A stretch of 64,000 nucleotides of DNA from an uncultured Acidobacteriaceae bacterium (GTDB taxonomy: Bacteria; Acidobacteriota; Terriglobia; Terriglobales; Acidobacteriaceae), in NCBI GenBank assembly GCA_903911925.1, contig CAIWFH010000008.1, positions 48,931-112,930 of the forward strand. Direction: 5' to 3'. A program made the translations under genes and the position numbers. Under the pieces are notes generated by a model. It worked only from the letters and a program-made list of their open reading frames with translations. It was not told the origin of the DNA and ran no database searches. This document shows, piece after piece, positions 1 through 8,721 of the stretch (its first letter is position 1; each line of letters begins with the position of its first letter).

Positions 1-499
1 CAGCGGTATTGACGCCGTTGGCCGGGCTGCCCGCCTTGGTGCGCAGAATGTCCGTTTGAGCGATGGGGAAGTTATAGCGGAAGTAGGCCAGATCGAGGTT
101 GTTCTCAATGGCAACTGCGATCGCGTCATGCAGTGAAAGGTAGATCTTTCCGTCGCGGATTAGGTTCTGCAGGCGCGGTGAGTTGTTGAGGTTCAGCTCC
201 GGCGCGGTACTGGGTCTATAGGGCGCAAACGGTTTGCGCGAGCGGGGCATGGGCACTTCAAACGATTGTGGCAAAGCAAACGACTGCTGCTGGACCTGTT
301 TCATCTCTTGAGCCAACGAAGCAGGCGCTGCGGCGGTGTTCTGCGTTGCGGGCGAAGGGCTATCCGGCACTGATTGCGGGGGCGGGGCCGTCTGCTGTGC
401 AGCCGCCGGAACCGTAACCAACGCAAGGTTTACCTGCATCAACAGAATGGCCACTGCGGCCTGAATCAACCTGATCGAACTTGTCTTGAATGGATTCAC
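1..499 (-). CDS. TolC-family outer-membrane efflux protein (partial, N-terminal part)
   Basis: The reading frame runs off the left edge, so only about 166 N-terminal residues are seen. It starts at GTG (497-499), which overlaps the stop of the upstream ABC ATPase gene in the pattern GTGA. A GGAGG ribosome site lies about 10 bases before it, inside the end of the ATPase gene, so translation is probably coupled. The protein opens with a hydrophobic signal segment ending near VPAAAQQ, followed by a Pro/Gln/Ala-rich linker. It then enters the typical start of a TolC domain: LSLHDAIAVAIENNLDLAY, the helix in which these proteins begin their coiled coil. With the adaptor and permeases upstream it would form the outer-membrane duct of a MacAB-TolC-like exporter. 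The barrel and most of the tunnel are not visible. Confidence 0.82.
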   Translation of the reverse strand, partial: MNPFKTSSIRLIQAAVAILLMQVNLALVTVPAAAQQTAPPPQSVPDSPSPATQNTAAAPASLAQEMKQVQQQSFALPQSFEVPMPRSRKPFAPYRPSTAPELNLNNSPRLQNLIRDGKIYLSLHDAIAVAIENNLDLAYFRYNFPIAQTDILRTKAGSPANGVNTA

Positions 500-1200
500 T
501 TGGAGCCAACCTCCGTTGCATTTGCCGGTAGTAATTCGTCCCTTGTCATCCATCCATCGCGCAGTTCGAGAATGCGCTTGCCGTAGCGGGCGTTCTCCTC
601 GGAGTGCGTTACCTGGACGATCGTCGTTCCCTGGCGGTTGAGTTCGCAAAAGAGATCCATGATTTCGCGTGCCTGGGTTGAGTGCAGGTTGCCGGTTGGC
701 TCATCGGCCAACAACAATGATGGCGCATGCACCACAGCCCGCGCGATACCAACAAGTTGCTGCTGTCCGCCCGATAGCTGCGAAGGAAACAGGTCCTTCT
801 TGGCCACAATCTGAAAGCGGTCCAGAATGTCGGCAACCATGCCCTGCCGTTCCTTGGCAGGGAGGTTCTTGTATGAGAGAGGCAAGTCGATATTTTCGGC
901 AACGGTTAGATCGTCGAGCAGGTGATAGCTCTGGAAGACCATGCCGATGCGCTCGCGCGCCAAATCGCCGCGCTGCTTGCGGTTCAGCTTCTGCACCGGC
1001 GTTTCTCCAAACCAGTACTCGCCTTCCCACCCGTCGTCCAGCAGCGCAAGGACGTTCAGCAGAGAAGATTTCCCCGCACCGGAAGGTCCCATCACGGTGA
1101 CAAACTCGCCTTCTTGAATGGTGAGCTTTATCTTGCGCAGCACCCACGTTTCACTGTGGCCTGCCTTGTAGCTTCGTTCAACGTTTTTCAATTCGATCAT
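496..1200 (-). CDS. ABC transporter ATP-binding protein, MacB/LolD type (ATPase 1, distal)
   Basis: A 234-residue nucleotide-binding subunit that would energise the neighbouring FtsX-type permeases at the cytoplasmic face. Walker A is GPSGAGKS (38-45), the Q-loop glutamine is at 90, the signature starts LSGGQQQ (142-148), Walker B is LLLADE (162-167) and the switch histidine is H199 in VTHS. Two positions depart from the usual family pattern. The residue after LSGGQQQ is Leu where Arg is normal, and the D-loop reads NLHS instead of NLDS. The second ATPase of the operon has neither change. The gene lies 9 bases after the last permease gene and shares a GTGA overlap with the TolC-like gene. Export of an unknown substrate is inferred from context. 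Confidence 0.9.
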   Translation of the reverse strand: MIELKNVERSYKAGHSETWVLRKIKLTIQEGEFVTVMGPSGAGKSSLLNVLALLDDGWEGEYWFGETPVQKLNRKQRGDLARERIGMVFQSYHLLDDLTVAENIDLPLSYKNLPAKERQGMVADILDRFQIVAKKDLFPSQLSGGQQQLVGIARAVVHAPSLLLADEPTGNLHSTQAREIMDLFCELNRQGTTIVQVTHSEENARYGKRILELRDGWMTRDELLPANATEVGSK

Positions 1201-1209
1201 GATGTTGTA

Positions 1210-3687
1210 TTACTCCGATCTCAATGCGAGGATGGGGTCAATCGACGCGGCACGGCGCGCCGGCAGCCAGGCCGCCAAAAGCGAGGCAGTGGTTAACACG
1301 ATCAGCACAGCAGCAAAAGTAAAAGCGTCGTGCGACTGAACGCCGAAGATATATGTGCTGGCAAACTTGACGGCAAACCATGAGAGGACGCCGCCGAGAG
1401 TCAGCCCGATCGCAACCAGCGCGATGGCGCGGCGCAATACCAGGGAGAGAATGTTGCCCTCGGGCGCTCCCAGCGCGATGCGCAAGCCGATCTCGCGCGT
1501 GCGTTGGGCAACTGCAAACGCCAGCAGGCCGTAAAGGCCAACTGAGGCGATGAGCAGGGCTAGAGCGGCAAAGCTTTCGAGCAGCCGCGCAATCAGCGTC
1601 TGGCTGCCGAATGAGTCTTCCACGGCTTCGTGAATCGTCTTCACATTGGTCGTGGTAGCGTCGGGAGCCACCTCGTGCAGCACCTTGTCAAACTGCGCGC
1701 GCAAGGAATCTGCGGGAACCGCGGCTCGAATGGCCACCTGGATAAAGGCCATGGCAATACCGTAAAGCGGAGTCCCGGGTTCAGTCTGCGCCAGGCAAAA
1801 ATACATCTCCGGTTTAGTTTCGTCGGTAACCTTGGCTTGCTTCACGTCGCCGATGACGCCAACTATGCGCATCGAATCGAATCGGCCTTTGCCCATGCCG
1901 AAGGTGTGGCCGATGGGGTCCTGGCCGGGCAGATATTTGTTGACGAATGCCTGGTTGACCACCACTACGGGCGGCGAAGTGGAGGAGTCATCTTCTGTAA
2001 AAAAACGGCCGCGAAGCATGGGAATTCCCATGGCATCCACAAGGCCGGCTGAAGCAAGACGCCCTGAAAAGGTTGGAACCTGCGACCTCGGAGCCTCTTT
2101 GTGGTCGAGGTTCCCCATGATCATCACTTCGAACTCCAGACGCATGGGCAGCACTGAACTCAGAGCGGCCACTTTAACTCCCGGAATCGCGCGCAAGCGC
2201 TCGAGCAGAGGCAGATAGGAAGTACGCACGATGTTGGTTTGCTGTCCAGGCGTGCCTGCCTGCTCTTCAAGTTGATGGGAGCCGGAGTTGAGAATGATGC
2301 CGCCGGTTAAAACATTCTGCTGAGAGAAACCAAGCGGAACCTGCCGCAATGCGTGAATGGTGCGGAGAAACAAACCGGCGCCTACAAGAAAGACCAGTGT
2401 GAGCGCAAGCTGCGCCACAACCAGCATCTCGCGAGTTCGGCTCTGGCTCGCTGAGGCGGTGGTGGTTACTCCCTGCAGGCTTCCTTGAACATTGGGCCGC
2501 ATCGCGCGCATCGCGGGGTAGACTCCCGTAACCGCAGCGCTGATGAGTGTAAGAAGCGATAGCCCTGCCACCACTCGCCAGTCAAGATGGATCGCATTGG
2601 TGACCGGCAAACTGTGCTTGATCTGACTCCACAAAAGCTTGATCGCGGTTTGACCGAGAAGAAGCCCGACTGCCGCGCCGATGGCGCTTAACAGCAGGCT
2701 CTCTACCAAAGTCTGCTGCAGCAGGCGGCCGCGGCTTGCGCCGAGAGCCGCGCGGACTGCCTGCTCGCGCGAGCGCGCCAGCGCGCGTGCCAGCATGAGG
2801 CTGGTCACGTTGAGGCATGCCAGCGCCCAGATGCCGAAGACCACGGCATAGAGCAGTAGCAGTGGCTTGCGGACCTCGTTGTTCAGCGACTCCTGGTAGC
2901 CGGTGACTTTGATGCTGGTCGGCATGTCGTCGCCGTCGGTTACCTCTTTGGCAATAACAGCCTGCGCCCGGCTCATGGCGGCGGAGAGTTGCGTTGCAGA
3001 CATGCCTTCCGGCAGCCGGGCCATGAATTGGAAGACAATCATTTGGGAACTGCCGCTCATCGCTGTGCGGCTGGCCGCAGTGAGCGGAGCAGGCGACCAG
3101 ATCTGCATTGCATCGCCGAAAGGAAAAGAAAAAGCGCGCGGCATCACGCCGAGAATAGTGTAGACCTGTTCCTGAATGGTAACGGTCTTGCCCACGATCT
3201 GCGGGTCTCCGTTGTAAAGCTTGCGCCACGCATCCTCGCCCAGCAAGACCACGCGATTGCGTCCCGGCTCATTTTCTTCGTCGCGGAAATCGCGTCCCAG
3301 GATCGGAGCGGTGCCCAACATCCTGAAGAGGCCCGCTTCCACTTCCACTTTCTTCACCTGGACACGCCCGCCGGGACCCACGATACTCGCCATCGAATCG
3401 CCAAATGCGGCGCCGATTTGCAATCTGGAACCAATGGCATCGCGCAACTGACGCATGTTCGAGTAGCTCATGCCGTAGTACGGACGTCCGCCGGAAAACT
3501 CGATGGTCACAACGCGGTCAGGCTGCGCATAGGGCAGCGGACGCAACAGAATCCCATTAAGCACCGTAAACACGGCGATGTTTGCGCCAATACCCAACGC
3601 CAGCACGGTCACTGCCGTAAGCGCGAAGCCCGGCGCACGCCGCAGTTGCCGCAGTGCATAGCGCAAATCCTGCAAGATCGATCGCAT
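1210..3687 (-). CDS. ADOP-family ABC permease, copy 1 (FtsX/MacB_PCD duplicated permease)
   Basis: An 825-residue inner-membrane permease built from two halves, each with a MacB-like periplasmic core and an FtsX transmembrane domain. The N-terminus (LQDLRYALRQLRRAPGF) is followed by the first membrane helix, LALGIGANIAVFTVLNGILL. The first FtsX coupling region is at about residues 300-335 (ARSREQAVRAALGAS). The second is near 735 (RTREIGLRIALGAPEG), and the chain ends ARRAASIDPILALRSE. It is the seventh and last permease of the series, 9 bases before ATPase 1 and 26 bases after copy 2. Its ends resemble copy 2 closely, suggesting a recent duplication. The substrate cannot be told from the sequence. 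Confidence 0.9.
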   Translation of the reverse strand: MRSILQDLRYALRQLRRAPGFALTAVTVLALGIGANIAVFTVLNGILLRPLPYAQPDRVVTIEFSGGRPYYGMSYSNMRQLRDAIGSRLQIGAAFGDSMASIVGPGGRVQVKKVEVEAGLFRMLGTAPILGRDFRDEENEPGRNRVVLLGEDAWRKLYNGDPQIVGKTVTIQEQVYTILGVMPRAFSFPFGDAMQIWSPAPLTAASRTAMSGSSQMIVFQFMARLPEGMSATQLSAAMSRAQAVIAKEVTDGDDMPTSIKVTGYQESLNNEVRKPLLLLYAVVFGIWALACLNVTSLMLARALARSREQAVRAALGASRGRLLQQTLVESLLLSAIGAAVGLLLGQTAIKLLWSQIKHSLPVTNAIHLDWRVVAGLSLLTLISAAVTGVYPAMRAMRPNVQGSLQGVTTTASASQSRTREMLVVAQLALTLVFLVGAGLFLRTIHALRQVPLGFSQQNVLTGGIILNSGSHQLEEQAGTPGQQTNIVRTSYLPLLERLRAIPGVKVAALSSVLPMRLEFEVMIMGNLDHKEAPRSQVPTFSGRLASAGLVDAMGIPMLRGRFFTEDDSSTSPPVVVVNQAFVNKYLPGQDPIGHTFGMGKGRFDSMRIVGVIGDVKQAKVTDETKPEMYFCLAQTEPGTPLYGIAMAFIQVAIRAAVPADSLRAQFDKVLHEVAPDATTTNVKTIHEAVEDSFGSQTLIARLLESFAALALLIASVGLYGLLAFAVAQRTREIGLRIALGAPEGNILSLVLRRAIALVAIGLTLGGVLSWFAVKFASTYIFGVQSHDAFTFAAVLIVLTTASLLAAWLPARRAASIDPILALRSE

Positions 3688-3713
3688 GGCCGAGATCCTT
3701 CCTTTCCGTGCTC

Positions 3714-6167
3714 CTACTCCGAGCGGAGTGCCTGCATAGGTTCAATTGAAGCGGCCCGCCGCGCGGGCAGCCATGCGGCGCCGAACACCGCCAGGGCCAG
3801 AATGCTCAACGCGCCGGCAATCGAAAGCGCATCGAGCGGTTGAACGCCAAAGAGCAGTGAAGCTTCGAGTTTCGTGGCGCCCAACGACATCAGGAGTCCG
3901 ATCTCCAGACCTGCGGCCGCCATGCCTGTGGTATCGCGCAAAACCAGCATGGCCGTAGCCCGGCGCGTCGCGCCCAACGCCATGCGGATTCCGATCTCGC
4001 GCCGCCGCTGCGCTACGCGGAAGGCGAGGAAGCCGTACAGGCCCACCACGGTAAGGGCGAGTCCGATGAATCCAAGAGCGCTCGCCAGCTCGGCCATCAT
4101 CTGGAAGTCTCCCGCCGAGTAGCGGATCAGTTCCGGCAATGACGTGACCATCATCGGATCCAAAAGCGGGTCGGCGCGAATAAGAACCTGCCGCACTGGC
4201 TGGGCCAGGGTCATCGCGTTGGGTCCGGTCGCCAAAGCGAATGTGATCTCCCCCATATTGGAGAGGCGGGAGAGATATACATTGAAGGGAACATAAATAT
4301 ACGGCTCGGCCATCTCGCCGATCCGGTTGATCGGTGCATCTTCGGCAATGCCTACCACCAGCGCGTCGATCTTGGCCCCTGAAAGTCGCACCACTTGCCC
4401 AAGCGCCTCCTGGCCCGGCCAATATTTATCCGCCATTGCCTTGCTGATGACCACTATCGGAGGTCCGCCCACGTCATCGGATGCGCTGATGCCGCGGCCT
4501 CGCACCACCCGCGTGCCGACTACATTCATGAATCCAGGGCTCACGGCGTTGAACTTGATCGAGACCGGTTCGCGCAACTCCGGGTGGTTGGGCAAAAGCA
4601 CGTTCATCGCAATGCCTCCCTCAGAGAGGCTGAGCGGAGCCCTAATCGCATAGGCCACTTGCTCCACGCCGGGCACCGCTTTCATGCGCTCCACTACCGC
4701 GTCGCGCATCGCCGGGTCCGGTTCCTGTGTCCACGCCAGCAATACCTGGTTGCGCGTCAATCCGATGGGCCGTGTGCGTGCGTTCAAAAAGCTGCGCACC
4801 AGCGCGCCGGTAGAAACAAGCAGCGCAAAAGAGACGGCGATCTGGAACCAGATTGCGCCACGGCGCAAGGCTGGGGCACGGCTCGCCGTGCGTGTGGCCG
4901 CGCCCGCCTGCAGCACTGGAAGAATCTCGGTGCGCGCCACCTGTCCGATTGGAACCATAGCCAGCAGCGCCAGAGTAACCAGTGCCAGCAGCGACGCAAA
5001 TACAAAAACGCGCCCGTCGATTGCAAAATTGGTGTCGGCTGATCCAAGCTGGACGAGCATCGCGGGTTGTAGAACCAGCAGGCGCGGCAGCAGTCCGGCA
5101 ATTCCCGCGGCCAGCCCAAGACCTGCGGCGAGCCCTAGAACGCCAAGCAGCAGATTCTCTACCAGCAGTTGCCGCGCAACCGCCCACCTCCCCGCGCCCA
5201 GTGACATGCGCAAGGCAACTTCGGGAGCGCGGGCAAGGCCGCGCGCCAGCAGCAGGTGAGCCACGTTTACCGTGGCCAGCAGCACCACGCAACCCACGAT
5301 GGCAAACAGCACCAGTCCGCTGGTTCCAGCCTGGCTCATACGATAATTGAAATCGCTCTCGGCCCGCGCGAGGCGGCCGCGATTGTTGGCAGGGTCCGTC
5401 GTAGCCCAGGACCTCGCAATCGCGTCGACCTGCTGGTGGGCCTGGACTACCGTACCCCCCTGTGCAAGACGGGCCAACAAATTGAACCAGCGGAATTGGG
5501 GCGCCGTCAGTTCCTCGGGACCGTTAAGAGCAGCCCAGGTTTCTGCCGGCATCCACAAATCGCGGTCTTCGCCATTGTCTATCTCACGGAACTCTGGCGG
5601 CAGAACCCCCCACACATCGACGCTGTTGCGCTTGTCCTTGCCGCGCAAAAGCACGATCTGCCGGCCAACGATTCCGGGATCGCCCGCAAATTCGCGCCGC
5701 CAAAAACTGTACCCCAGCAACACACCGGGATGCGTGCGCAGTCGCTCTCCATCGCCGGCAGCGAAACTGCGGCCCAGCATCGGACGCACGCCCAACGAAT
5801 CGAAAAAATCCACGGAGACGACATTGGTCAGCAATAGCGCCGAAGTGCCATCCGTGCGCGGCATCAAGCTGCCGCGCCGGCCAATGGCCACCACGCTCTT
5901 CAACGCCTTGGCTCGTTGTGCGAGAGCCTGGTACTCAATGTAGGAGAACGGACCCTCGGTATCCTGTGTCGTGGTGGAAAAGACCCGCACCAACTGGCCC
6001 GGCTCTGGAACGCGCAAGGGATGCAGCCAGTGCGCGTCCATCAGGCAGAAAATGGCCGAACTCGCTCCCAGGCCCAGCGCGAGCGTGAGTACCGCCGTCA
6101 CCGCGAATCCCGGCGCCCTGCGCAACTGGCGCACTGCGTAGCGCAAATCCTGCAAGATCGATCGCAT
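3714..6167 (-). CDS. ADOP-family ABC permease, copy 2
   Basis: 817 residues. It begins MRSILQDLRYAVRQLRRAP, nearly identical to copy 1, but its first helix reads LALGLGASSAIFCLMDAHWL and the following periplasmic domain differs. The first coupling region reads GLARAPEVALRMSLGAGR (about 300-317) and the second AQRRREIGIRMALGATRR (about 725). The helix after the second coupling region (AAGLEIGLLMSLGATKLEAS) differs from that of copy 1. The C-terminus is [16 protein letters not shown]. The gap to the next gene is 26 bases and to the previous gene 19 bases. The divergent periplasmic cores against conserved ends suggest selection for different ligands or partners; this is inference. Confidence 0.9.
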   Translation of the reverse strand: MRSILQDLRYAVRQLRRAPGFAVTAVLTLALGLGASSAIFCLMDAHWLHPLRVPEPGQLVRVFSTTTQDTEGPFSYIEYQALAQRAKALKSVVAIGRRGSLMPRTDGTSALLLTNVVSVDFFDSLGVRPMLGRSFAAGDGERLRTHPGVLLGYSFWRREFAGDPGIVGRQIVLLRGKDKRNSVDVWGVLPPEFREIDNGEDRDLWMPAETWAALNGPEELTAPQFRWFNLLARLAQGGTVVQAHQQVDAIARSWATTDPANNRGRLARAESDFNYRMSQAGTSGLVLFAIVGCVVLLATVNVAHLLLARGLARAPEVALRMSLGAGRWAVARQLLVENLLLGVLGLAAGLGLAAGIAGLLPRLLVLQPAMLVQLGSADTNFAIDGRVFVFASLLALVTLALLAMVPIGQVARTEILPVLQAGAATRTASRAPALRRGAIWFQIAVSFALLVSTGALVRSFLNARTRPIGLTRNQVLLAWTQEPDPAMRDAVVERMKAVPGVEQVAYAIRAPLSLSEGGIAMNVLLPNHPELREPVSIKFNAVSPGFMNVVGTRVVRGRGISASDDVGGPPIVVISKAMADKYWPGQEALGQVVRLSGAKIDALVVGIAEDAPINRIGEMAEPYIYVPFNVYLSRLSNMGEITFALATGPNAMTLAQPVRQVLIRADPLLDPMMVTSLPELIRYSAGDFQMMAELASALGFIGLALTVVGLYGFLAFRVAQRRREIGIRMALGATRRATAMLVLRDTTGMAAAGLEIGLLMSLGATKLEASLLFGVQPLDALSIAGALSILALAVFGAAWLPARRAASIEPMQALRSE

Positions 6168-6186
6168 TGCCGGTTCCCTTTCTCTC

Positions 6187-8709
6187 CTACTCGGTGCGAA
6201 GCGCTGTCATGGGTTCGATGGATGCGGCGCGCCGCGCAGGCAAAGCCGCCGCCAGGGTTACCATCACCGCCGTAAGAATCACGGCAGCCACAAGCGTAAT
6301 TGGGTCGAAGGTGGTGACGCCGTAAAGTTGGCTGCGGAAAAGCCGCGCAAGCGCAACAATGGACGGCAGTGCGACGAGAGTGGCAATGCTGGCGATGAGG
6401 GCCATCTCGCGCACCACGAGAACAACCACGCCGGAGCGTTGCGCCCCAAGAGCGAGCCGCACGCCGATTTCGCGCGTGCGCTGCTCGGTAGAGTAAGCAA
6501 GTACGCCGTAGAGACCCACTGCTGCCAGCACCATTGCCAGCAATGAAAAGCCTATGGCAAGTATGGCCAGCGCGCGCTCGTCGGCGGCGCTGCGGTCCAC
6601 TTGCGCTTCCATGGTGCGCAGGCCGTCGACGACCAGCGTTGGATCAAGCTGATGGATCGTCTGACGAATTGCGGATTCGACCGTCTCCGGCGGCAACACG
6701 GTGCGCACATACACCGCCGCGCCGCCCGGATGCTCCTGCTGCAGATACGGACGGTAGATTGCCGGACCCATGTCCGTGCGCAAGTCTGCGTGTTTCGTGT
6801 CTCCTACGACGCCGACAATGGTTGTGTCGGTCTTGGTTCCGTCGCCGCCGCCTTCGCCAACTACACGGCCAAGTGCGTTTTGCGCCGACCCATAAAATTT
6901 CCTGGCCACGGTCAAGTTCACCACTGCCACTTTGGGCGCGTCCTTTGCGTCAGCGAGTGTGAATTCCCTTCCTGCCAAAAGTGGCTGATGCAGCGTAGCG
7001 AAGTAGCCGGCTGTAATCCACGGCTCCTCGAAGCTCATCCTTTCGTCTTCTCCCGGTTTGTAGCCCTGGATGGTGAAGCTGGAAGTCTCGGTGTCTCCTG
7101 CAATTTCAGGATCGTTTGTTGCGGAGGCGCTGGCAACGCCGGGGATGCGGCGCAGCGCATCAAGCGAACTGGTGATGATCTGCGATGAGCGCTCTTCACC
7201 GTAACCGGCGATGGTGGGATTGAGAGTAAAGGTCGCCAGGTTTCCGGTCTCAAAACCAACGGATTGGTGGCGAAGATTCTCGAGCGTGCGCACGAACAAC
7301 CCCGCTCCTCCTAGAAGCAGAACACTGAGCGCGATTTGCGCGCCCACCGCAACTTTGCGGAAGCGCTGCGAGCCTTTGGTTGCCGTGCCTGAGTTTTGCC
7401 TCAGAGCATTTGCCAGGTCGGGTCGCAGGAAATGAAGCACCGGGGCAAAGCTGAAAAGCAAGCTCGCCAGCACTGAAATAACCAGCGTAAACAGCAGCAC
7501 GCGCGCGTCAATTGTTGTGGAGTACGGTTCGCTGCCCGGGTCGGCGTTGGTCATCAGGCGCACCAGGGTCTTGGCCACAACCGGCGCAAGAGCAATGCCT
7601 GCGGCGGCGCCGGCCAAACCAAGCAGGCCGCCTTCAACCAGCAACTGCGAAATCACCCGGCCGCGTTTTGCGCCAAGAGCGTAGCGCATTGACATTTCGC
7701 GCGCGCGCCCCGCGGCGCGAAGCAGCAGCAGCGTGGCCACGTTGATGGCGCACATGGCCACCAGCAGGCCAGCCATGCTCATCAAAATGAACAGCGGTGT
7801 CTTCAGGTCGGCGCGGCCGGGTGAGAAACCGGTAGAGTCGTCCTTGACCTGCAGGCGCGTGTCGTCCAGAAAGTGTTTTGTGAAGCGCTCGGAGTGCGTC
7901 TTGTATAGCGTCAATTCATAAGCGCGCAGCGAGTGCCACAGCGGACCGAGACTCGCCTCGGCTTGAGACGCACTAACACCCGGCTTGAGCCGCGCAACCA
8001 GCGTGAGCCAGATGGATTGATGGTTGTTCAGGTCGTCGCGGGGCTTCATCCAAGGCATCACGATATCCACCATGCTGATGGGCAGAAATACTCCGGGCTT
8101 GTAACCGCCGATAGCCGAACTGAAATTCGCCGGGGCCACGCCAAGAATGGTAAATGGATGGCCGTTGATGAGAACCACTTGCCCCACCACGTCGCGCGAT
8201 GCGGCGAAGCGCGTTCGCCAGTAGTCGTAGCTGAGTACAACAACTGAATTTGAATTCCTGGCTGTGTCGTCCTGCTGCGTTAGCAGGCGGCCTACCGCCG
8301 GCTTCAGTCCCAGCAGCTGAAAGTAGTTGCCGGTAACGATTTCGGCGTCCTTGTTTTCGGCTTGGTTGCGCCAGGAAACGCCGACGCTGGCGCGGTCCGC
8401 GGCGATAATGCCCCAGAAAGCCTGGCTCTGGTCGCGCAGATCTTTGTACATGGGATAGGAAAAGTAATTGTTCGTGTCGCCGCCAAAGCTGCTCGCCGAC
8501 CCGGAAAATCCGCCCGTCCACACAAAGCGCACAAGCTCCTTTGGCCGGTCAACCGGCAGCATGCGCAAAAGCACCTGGTCAAATAGGGCAAAGACCGCCG
8601 CGTTTGCGCCAATGCCCAGGGCCAGCGTCACAATCACGGTAACCGTAAAGGCCGGCGACTTGCGCAACTGGCGCAACGCGTAGCGTACGTCCTGTAGCAG
8701 CGTGTTCAT
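6187..8709 (-). CDS. ADOP-family ABC permease, copy 3
   Basis: 840 residues. The N-terminus MNTLLQDVRYALRQLRKSP leads into the helix LALGIGANAAVFALFDQVLL. The first periplasmic core carries a Ser/Gly-rich insertion (GGFSGSASSFGGDTNN, about 72-87) that the neighbouring copies lack. The first coupling region reads AGRAREMSMRYALGAKRG and the second TEQRTREIGVRLALGAQR (about 745). The end is [16 protein letters not shown]. The gene starts 12 bases after copy 4 ends and is followed after 19 bases by copy 2, so it sits within the same transcript. No frameshift or internal stop is seen, and the full two-core architecture is kept. Confidence 0.9.
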   Translation of the reverse strand: MNTLLQDVRYALRQLRKSPAFTVTVIVTLALGIGANAAVFALFDQVLLRMLPVDRPKELVRFVWTGGFSGSASSFGGDTNNYFSYPMYKDLRDQSQAFWGIIAADRASVGVSWRNQAENKDAEIVTGNYFQLLGLKPAVGRLLTQQDDTARNSNSVVVLSYDYWRTRFAASRDVVGQVVLINGHPFTILGVAPANFSSAIGGYKPGVFLPISMVDIVMPWMKPRDDLNNHQSIWLTLVARLKPGVSASQAEASLGPLWHSLRAYELTLYKTHSERFTKHFLDDTRLQVKDDSTGFSPGRADLKTPLFILMSMAGLLVAMCAINVATLLLLRAAGRAREMSMRYALGAKRGRVISQLLVEGGLLGLAGAAAGIALAPVVAKTLVRLMTNADPGSEPYSTTIDARVLLFTLVISVLASLLFSFAPVLHFLRPDLANALRQNSGTATKGSQRFRKVAVGAQIALSVLLLGGAGLFVRTLENLRHQSVGFETGNLATFTLNPTIAGYGEERSSQIITSSLDALRRIPGVASASATNDPEIAGDTETSSFTIQGYKPGEDERMSFEEPWITAGYFATLHQPLLAGREFTLADAKDAPKVAVVNLTVARKFYGSAQNALGRVVGEGGGDGTKTDTTIVGVVGDTKHADLRTDMGPAIYRPYLQQEHPGGAAVYVRTVLPPETVESAIRQTIHQLDPTLVVDGLRTMEAQVDRSAADERALAILAIGFSLLAMVLAAVGLYGVLAYSTEQRTREIGVRLALGAQRSGVVVLVVREMALIASIATLVALPSIVALARLFRSQLYGVTTFDPITLVAAVILTAVMVTLAAALPARRAASIEPMTALRTE

Positions 8710-8721
8710 CCTTGAATCCCC

